DNA of 10,424 nt, from NCBI GenBank assembly GCA_023399095.1, contig JAEWQS010000122.1, positions 1 to 10,424 of the forward strand, read 5' to 3'. How positions within the stretch are numbered: the first letter of the stretch is position 1; every line of letters begins with the position of its first letter. The notes under the pieces were generated by a model. It saw only the letters and a program-made list of their open reading frames with translations. It was not told where the DNA came from and ran no database searches. The stretch is from Bacillota bacterium. Lineage in GTDB: Bacteria; Bacillota; Clostridia; Christensenellales; SZUA-584. The position numbers and the translations under genes are program-made. Below are positions 5,785-10,424 of the stretch, one piece after another.

Positions 5785-7620
5785 TCAGCCAATCGTGACA
5801 AAGAAAATGTGCTTGTTTCTGGAACCCACGACGATGGTGTTGCCGTACACCGCGGGCGTGGCCTCAAATCTTTCACCGTCGCCCACATTGAGCTTAGTGA
5901 CCTCCGTGCCCGTCGCGCCGTCAATCAACGCCACATCACCAGCCTTATCGCATTGCACGATATACCCCTTGCCGTCCGATGTATACACCGGCACCGGCGA
6001 CGAGGGCGACCAACCGTCAATACCCATATCGTAAGACCACGCTTCAGAGCCATCTTCCTTGTTCAGCGCAACAACCCTGCTTGTGGTGGTATCACCCTTC
6101 ACTTCCGCTGTCACGTTGTAGATGATAAGCCCCTCCATGGTGGTGCCTTCCTGTCCAAGCACCGGGGACGCAAGTATGCCGCCATCCACATCACCATTAG
6201 ACTGTACGGTATACGGCATCTTCCATACCACCTCACCCGTGAGGCCGTTGATCTTTCGCGCATAGGCCGTGCCGGTATAGGCTGGGCCGGTTTGCTCTGA
6301 CGGGCGCACAAGCTCGTCGTATTCACAGCCTGTATACAGATAGATCGTGCCATTCTCCGGCGCTTCCTCGAGCACCATGCTCACGTCGCTGTCGTCAGTC
6401 AAATCGTTTGCGTAAACAGGTTGCATCGTGTTCAAATCCACGCACTGCAAAATGCCCACGTTGTCCGTAAACATGATATAGTTGCGCCAACCGACCGGTG
6501 AATCCTCGATGCCCCATCGTCCGCCTGCGCCTGCGTCTGCGGATACATTACGCGGCGTCGTATAGCGGTATTTGATCTTCTTGGGGTCCATGTCCATCGT
6601 GAGCTCGCCCGTCTCTTCTTTGTAGGTCGTGTTAAGATCGCAGATGTATAGCACACCGTTTTCACCGGGATAAATCAGCGTATCGGTGCCGCCATGGATG
6701 AGCGGGCTTGCGTCGTAAGCCTGCCAGTTGGTGCGGTACGCAAACGCATCTTGTTTGGGCGCACCCACTTTCATCTTGACTTCACCGTCAATCAGGCTAA
6801 ACGCACGAAAATAGATATCGTCGCTGTCGGTCATATTATCGACTTCCTGCAGCCCTTGACCCACATAAATAATGGGGTAGCCGCGCGGGTCAAGACTGGG
6901 TGTGCCCTTCACCGGGCCGCCTGTCCATATGGGGTTACGGGTTTTATCGCCCGTTTCCAAGTCCATAAAATAGATATATCCGCTCATCGTTGCGTAAATA
7001 ACTTCGACAAAATCCTCTTTGCTGCGGAATTCCTCTTTGAGTGTCGTCATGAGCGCACGCGTTTTGTCCGGCCACTTCACGATCAGCGGCTGCCCTGTCC
7101 AGGCAGCGCCGCCCCATCCCGTCTCCTTGGTGGTTCTCAGCGTCAGCGTCTCGTCGACGATTTCCACGGCGCCCCAGCTGGACATGTCGCGGTAGTTGTT
7201 GCCGCGAAAGCCGATGATGCCTTCGAGAGCCGTATATTCTTCGCCCGAACCGAACGAAATGGGTTCGGTTCGCTGGTATGTATCCTGTTTGACACCGTCG
7301 ACCATAAGCTCCGTTGTGAGCTGTATATCCGAAGGATTGGTGCCCTCAGTGGGCTGCGGCGCAAGATCGGCCGCAAAAGTCGGTATCGGCGTCGGTGTGG
7401 GCGGCTCAGTTTCGGAGGGCAGCGCTATCGACCCATCGGGCGCGGACATATCCACGGTTTCGTTGGGCGCCTGCGGATTGCCTACCTCCTTACCGGTTCC
7501 TGTTACAATCAAATATATACCTGCGCCAAGCGCGACAACAAGCAAACTGACGATCACATAAAAACGTGTTTTCGCCTTTCTTCTGTGCCTGCGTCTCCTC
7601 GCGTAGTAATTCTTCTTCAT
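5785..7620 (-). CDS. Membrane-anchored PQQ-like beta-propeller protein (paralogue 2)
   Basis: The 611-residue protein repeats the plan of its downstream neighbour: basic tail (MKKNYYARRRRHRRKAK), a membrane span at about 20-40, a Thr/Pro-rich spacer (with PPTPTPIP) and a propeller domain starting near FRGNNYRD (138-145). Blade-type motifs include DLETGDK, NGLTGEVVW (458-466) and DGATGTE. Long stretches are nearly the same in both, for example LYTGCEYDELVRP, VDGGILASPVLG and the end FEATPAVYGNTIVVGSRN, so they arose by duplication; the N-terminal tails and spacers have diverged most. This copy has about five extra residues (YTGTA) near 448-452, looking like a short local duplication of AY. ATG 7620 is chosen because GAAAGG (7628-7633) lies seven bases upstream; an in-frame start at 7659 lacks such a site. 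It has its own promoter and a strong terminator, but read-through from the lipoprotein gene upstream is possible because no terminator is visible between them. The ligand is unknown. Confidence 0.85.
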   Translation of the reverse strand: MKKNYYARRRRHRRKAKTRFYVIVSLLVVALGAGIYLIVTGTGKEVGNPQAPNETVDMSAPDGSIALPSETEPPTPTPIPTFAADLAPQPTEGTNPSDIQLTTELMVDGVKQDTYQRTEPISFGSGEEYTALEGIIGFRGNNYRDMSSWGAVEIVDETLTLRTTKETGWGGAAWTGQPLIVKWPDKTRALMTTLKEEFRSKEDFVEVIYATMSGYIYFMDLETGDKTRNPIWTGGPVKGTPSLDPRGYPIIYVGQGLQEVDNMTDSDDIYFRAFSLIDGEVKMKVGAPKQDAFAYRTNWQAYDASPLIHGGTDTLIYPGENGVLYICDLNTTYKEETGELTMDMDPKKIKYRYTTPRNVSADAGAGGRWGIEDSPVGWRNYIMFTDNVGILQCVDLNTMQPVYANDLTDDSDVSMVLEEAPENGTIYLYTGCEYDELVRPSEQTGPAYTGTAYARKINGLTGEVVWKMPYTVQSNGDVDGGILASPVLGQEGTTMEGLIIYNVTAEVKGDTTTSRVVALNKEDGSEAWSYDMGIDGWSPSSPVPVYTSDGKGYIVQCDKAGDVALIDGATGTEVTKLNVGDGERFEATPAVYGNTIVVGSRNKHIFFVTIG

Positions 7621-7664
7621 AACCTGACCTTTCGCTTTTGTATTCCATCCACCACGCAAACACC

Positions 7665-7692
7665 ATTATACTATATCGGGTTGAAAAATCAA
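7665..7692 (-). promoter_or_regulatory. Promoter of propeller paralogue 2
   Basis: On the minus strand TTGATT (7692-7687) and a perfect TATAAT (7670-7665) are 16 bp apart, giving a leader of about 38 bases. Unlike the promoter of paralogue 1 it has no tandem repeat. Confidence 0.6.
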
Positions 7693-7722
7693 AATCGACC
7701 GGTGTGGCAAATTAAAACATAA

Positions 7723-9033
7723 CTACTCTGCGTCCTCATTATTTCCGCCCTGCTGCGTTTGATACAGGGCTTTTTGGGTGGTGTACGGCTCATAGGCTTC
7801 AAGATATTGTGCCGCATTGGCACGTGTATCGCAGCGCTGCGGATAATATGACCGCATCTGTGTCTCATCCGGTATAAACAGTGCATAATCGCCGATGCTT
7901 TCCAGACAGCGCTTTGCGCCGCGCTCCTTGAGCGCCGCGATGATCCGTGCGATACCGTCTTTTTTCTCCTGTGTCTCGGCGGTAAAGGCACGCGTCAGCG
8001 ATGTGATAACGGGCGGAATCTCCGCACCGCCCTCAAGGTACGTAAGCGCGTATTCCATCGCCGCTATGCCTGTTTGAGATGTCGTTTCAATCGTCTGCGC
8101 GAGCTGCCCGTAATAAACGCCGGTCAAGCCCTCCACCGTGGCTCCCGTGCTCCAAATTCTGCCCACCACATCGTTTCTGTCATAATCCAGCGCCGCCTGC
8201 AACACCGTTAGCGCCGCGCTATCGTGCGGCACCACAATGCCGTCCAGCTCTCCTTCGCGATAAGCCTTAAATATATTCACCGCCGTTTTATAAATCGTAT
8301 CCTCATCGTCGTTTCCGGCCACGCTGCACACCACATTAAGACTGTCGTAAAGCGCAAGCGCACGCCGCAAGCTTCTTGATCTTAATATGGACGTTTCCTC
8401 GCTCACCACCCCTGTGATTTCGGCGATGTTGCCGACAGGCTCCCCTTTTTGCGTCTCCATCGTGTCCACAATATTGAGTCCCGTCAGCATGCCGTTTAAG
8501 TATTCATCCGGCTCAATGGTGCAAACATAACTGCCTTTTCCCGGGGTGGCTTCAATACGCCGCCCAATGGTCATATACGGCACATTCTGCCCTGCGCACA
8601 GCGCATCCGCTTCACCCAGCGGTTCATCACCGCCCGGCGCAAATATCAAAAAATCGATACCGTTCGCAAGCATCTGATCGATACTGCCAAGCTGGGCGTC
8701 ATCGCCCGGTTGCTCGATCGTCACTGTGATGCCAAACGTGTCCTTATACGCATCAGCCAACGCAAGGAATTCTTCACTGTTGGCCGCATATGGTGACGTT
8801 GCGCCGATCACAACACCGATATGATAGCTCATTTGTGGAATCACGCCTGCTTGACTCAGCCCGGGAAGAAAATAAAGCGAAAAATCCTCGGGCGTAACGG
8901 CAATCAAAGCGGACTCGGTAGGTGCGGGAGTCTGCTCGGCCTTTGCCGCAGCCGGAACGCTCTGCACCGCATTACATCCGCAAAAAGCGGCTGTCAAGAG
9001 CATGAAGAGTATTGCGAGCAAACGTTTTTTCAT
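7723..9033 (-). CDS. Solute-binding lipoprotein, type 1 periplasmic-binding fold (sugar-type)
   Basis: The 436-residue protein begins with a lipoprotein signal: basic MKKR, a hydrophobic core and a cysteine (Cys20 in FCGC, or Cys18) for lipid attachment outside the membrane. A short Ala/Thr/Pro spacer (EQTPAPTES) follows, then from about residue 65 a type 1 binding-protein fold like RbsB: GVVIGATSPYAANSEEF, a segment close to SIDQMLANGIDFLIFAP, and YLNGMLTGLNIVD. The usual ligands are sugars or autoinducer-like molecules, but the specific ligand cannot be read. It is longer than typical RbsB-like proteins (about 300 residues) because of the spacer and a C-terminal extension of about 60 residues with an acidic/Gln-rich end. 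No permease or ATPase gene is adjacent, so it may serve a distant transporter or a sensor. The start at 9033 is set by GGGAGG at 9038-9043; a much longer open frame continues upstream across cinA but has no coding character. Confidence 0.82.
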   Translation of the reverse strand: MKKRLLAILFMLLTAAFCGCNAVQSVPAAAKAEQTPAPTESALIAVTPEDFSLYFLPGLSQAGVIPQMSYHIGVVIGATSPYAANSEEFLALADAYKDTFGITVTIEQPGDDAQLGSIDQMLANGIDFLIFAPGGDEPLGEADALCAGQNVPYMTIGRRIEATPGKGSYVCTIEPDEYLNGMLTGLNIVDTMETQKGEPVGNIAEITGVVSEETSILRSRSLRRALALYDSLNVVCSVAGNDDEDTIYKTAVNIFKAYREGELDGIVVPHDSAALTVLQAALDYDRNDVVGRIWSTGATVEGLTGVYYGQLAQTIETTSQTGIAAMEYALTYLEGGAEIPPVITSLTRAFTAETQEKKDGIARIIAALKERGAKRCLESIGDYALFIPDETQMRSYYPQRCDTRANAAQYLEAYEPYTTQKALYQTQQGGNNEDAE

Positions 9034-9037
9034 AAGG

Positions 9038-9043
9038 CCTCCC
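9038..9043 (-). promoter_or_regulatory. Ribosome binding site fixing the lipoprotein start
   Basis: Minus-strand GGGAGG lies four bases before ATG 9033. A second in-frame ATG at 9045 overlaps this site and has nothing like it upstream, so it is the less likely start. Confidence 0.75.
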
Positions 9044-9148
9044 ATTGGTACAGACGATTTTTTTACAGAATAACATATTGAGACAGAATAAACCATATTC
9101 GATTTTACCTTGACTGAACAAAATAAAACCGTTGAAATTTCAGCGATA

Positions 9149-9157
9149 TGATATAAT
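9149..9157 (+). promoter_or_regulatory. Extended -10 promoter of cinA
   Basis: TGA-TATAAT at 9149-9157 is a perfect extended -10, the same nine bases as in front of nfnA. No good -35 stands 16-18 bp upstream (TTGAAA at 9132-9137 is only 14 bp away), as expected for promoters that rely on the TG element. Transcription would start near 9164. The 153-bp gap to the divergent lipoprotein gene must also hold that gene's promoter, for which I see no clear match. Confidence 0.55.
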
Positions 9158-9186
9158 ACAAGGCAAAAATACAAATGGAGAAAATC

Positions 9187-10424
9187 ATGATAGCAGAAGT
9201 GATATGCATCGGTACGGAAATACTGCTTGGCGACATCGTCAACACCAACGGCGCTTTTCTTGCGCGTGAGCTGGCGGCGCTTGGTATCGATATGTACCAT
9301 CAGTCGGTGGTGGGAGACAACGCACAGCGCCTGAAAGAAAGCCTCACGCTCGCATTGACGCGCGCGGATGTGGTGATTACCACAGGCGGCCTTGGCCCCA
9401 CTTATGACGACCTCACAAAAAAAACCGTCGCCGATTATTTCGGCGTCGGTATGGAGATGCACGAACCCAGCGTGCAGAAGATAGAAGCGATATTTAAGAA
9501 AAAAGAATGGACGATGACCCCCAACAACCTGCTTCAGGCGCAGGTGCCCCAAGGCAGCACCGTATTCTTTAACGACACGGGATTGGCACCCGGTATCGCG
9601 GTAGAAAAGGACGGCAAAACGGTCATCATGATGCCGGGCCCGCCGTCAGAAATGCGCCCGATGTTTATGAATCGCATATCCCCTTATCTTCAGCGCAAAA
9701 CAGGCGGCATGATCCGTTCAAAAACGCTTAATATTTTCGGCATGGGGGAATCGCAGGTGGAGGATACGCTGCGCGAGTTGATGATGTCCTCAACAAATCC
9801 CACTGTGGCACCATACGCCAAGCAGGGCGAGGTGCAGGTGCGCGTCAGCGCCAAGGCGCAAAGCGAGCAGGAGGCACAGGCGCTCATCGATCCCGTTGTG
9901 GCGCAGGTGAAGCATATGCTTGGTAATGTCGTGTATGGCGTGGATATCGGCAGCTTGCAAAACGCATTGGTGCAAACGCTGACAGAGAAAAAGCTTATCG
10001 CAGCCACGGCGGAAAGCTGCACAGGCGGCCTTGTTTCCGCCGCCATCACGGATATTCCGGGCTCTTCCGCCGTTTTTGCAGGCGGCGTCTGCACATACAC
10101 CAACGCGCTGAAAACAAAGCTGCTTGGTGTCAGTGAAGATACACTGTCTACGGTCGGCGCCGTGTCTCCCGAAACGGCGCAGCAAATGGCCAAGGGTGTC
10201 CGTGCGCTGACAGGCGCGGATATCGGCGTCGGTATCACAGGCATCGCAGGGCCGGGCGGCGGCAGCGATGAAAAACCCGTCGGGCTTGTATACGTCGCGG
10301 TTAGCAGCGAGGCTCACAGCGAGGTGAAAAAGCTGTTGCTCTCTCGCGGCCACAAGGAAGAGCGCGATCTGATCCGCAACATAGCCAAGCTCAATGCGCT
10401 GTCCATGATGCTGGGTGCCGCTCA
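9187..10424 (+). CDS. cinA: CinA: competence/damage-inducible protein, NMN amidohydrolase-type C-terminus (3' end off window)
   Basis: The frame is open from ATG 9187 to the window edge (412 codons), close to the usual CinA length of about 410-420 residues, so only a few codons are probably missing. The N-terminal half is the molybdopterin-binding-like domain: GTEILLGDIVNTNG (9-22), TTGGLGPTYDD (65-75) and MPGPPSEM (149-156). The C-terminal half is the CinA/PncC domain that deamidates nicotinamide mononucleotide in NAD recycling: AESCTGG with the likely nucleophile Ser277, then GAVS and TGIAGPGGG (351-359). The N-terminal domain has been linked to ADP-ribose pyrophosphatase activity in some homologues. 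TGGAG at 9176-9180 lies six bases before the ATG. In many Firmicutes cinA precedes recA; that can only be seen beyond the window. All signature motifs are intact. Confidence 0.95.
   Translation, partial: MIAEVICIGTEILLGDIVNTNGAFLARELAALGIDMYHQSVVGDNAQRLKESLTLALTRADVVITTGGLGPTYDDLTKKTVADYFGVGMEMHEPSVQKIEAIFKKKEWTMTPNNLLQAQVPQGSTVFFNDTGLAPGIAVEKDGKTVIMMPGPPSEMRPMFMNRISPYLQRKTGGMIRSKTLNIFGMGESQVEDTLRELMMSSTNPTVAPYAKQGEVQVRVSAKAQSEQEAQALIDPVVAQVKHMLGNVVYGVDIGSLQNALVQTLTEKKLIAATAESCTGGLVSAAITDIPGSSAVFAGGVCTYTNALKTKLLGVSEDTLSTVGAVSPETAQQMAKGVRALTGADIGVGITGIAGPGGGSDEKPVGLVYVAVSSEAHSEVKKLLLSRGHKEERDLIRNIAKLNALSMMLGAA

Noticed and set aside
7671..7720. Possible terminator after the lipoprotein gene
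   Set aside because: Only a six-position stem with a mismatch can be drawn (GGTCGA with TCAACC) and no T run follows it on the minus strand.
6694..7722. 342-residue reading frame antisense to propeller paralogue 2
   Set aside because: Conservation between the two propeller paralogues is in the minus-strand frame; this frame runs through both the promoter and the start of that gene.
9034..9552. 173-codon upstream extension of the lipoprotein frame
   Set aside because: It overlaps cinA on the other strand and would bury the lipoprotein signal peptide; GGGAGG at 9038-9043 marks the start at 9033.

Overview
The window looks like chromosomal DNA from a medium-GC, low-oxygen member of the Firmicutes (Clostridia-like). 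The reasons are an NfnAB-type ferredoxin/NADP transhydrogenase pair, a Gram-positive style lipoprotein and single-TM wall-facing proteins, strong GGAGG-type ribosome binding sites, sigma-A-like promoters in AT-rich gaps, and short GC hairpins followed by T runs. No rRNA, tRNA, CRISPR array or prophage was seen. The species cannot be named from the sequence.

Layout: (1) Positions 1-117 are the right-hand end of an insertion sequence: the last 37 codons of an rve/DDE transposase and a probable terminal inverted repeat overlapping its stop codon. (2) A gap of about 170 bp holds a weak terminator-like hairpin and an extended -10 promoter. (3) nfnA (287-1117) and nfnB (1117-2514) overlap by one base, forming a tight two-gene operon closed by a strong terminator. 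(4) A promoter at 2570-2598 drives a 39-residue single-TM peptide gene (2635-2754) and, 55 bp on, a YhfC-family predicted intramembrane protease (2810-3604). (5) A bidirectional terminator (3621-3656) separates these from three genes on the minus strand: two tandem paralogues coding for membrane-anchored PQQ-like beta-propeller proteins (3671-5536 and 5785-7620) and a sugar-type solute-binding lipoprotein (7723-9033). (6) Divergent from the lipoprotein, cinA (9187 to the window edge) begins.

Functionally, nfnAB balances NADH, NADPH and reduced ferredoxin in the cytosol. The middle of the window is about the cell envelope: a small membrane peptide beside a membrane protease, then three exported proteins that each join a membrane anchor to a Thr/Pro-rich spacer. 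The lipoprotein has no ABC permease or ATPase next to it, and the two propeller genes have separate promoters, so they are probably duplicated and independently regulated. cinA encodes the two-domain competence/damage-inducible protein with an NMN deamidase-type C-terminus.

The least explained parts are the small peptide/protease pair, the duplicated propeller proteins with their orphan binding lipoprotein, and a perfect tandem 9-bp repeat over the -35 region of only one propeller gene.
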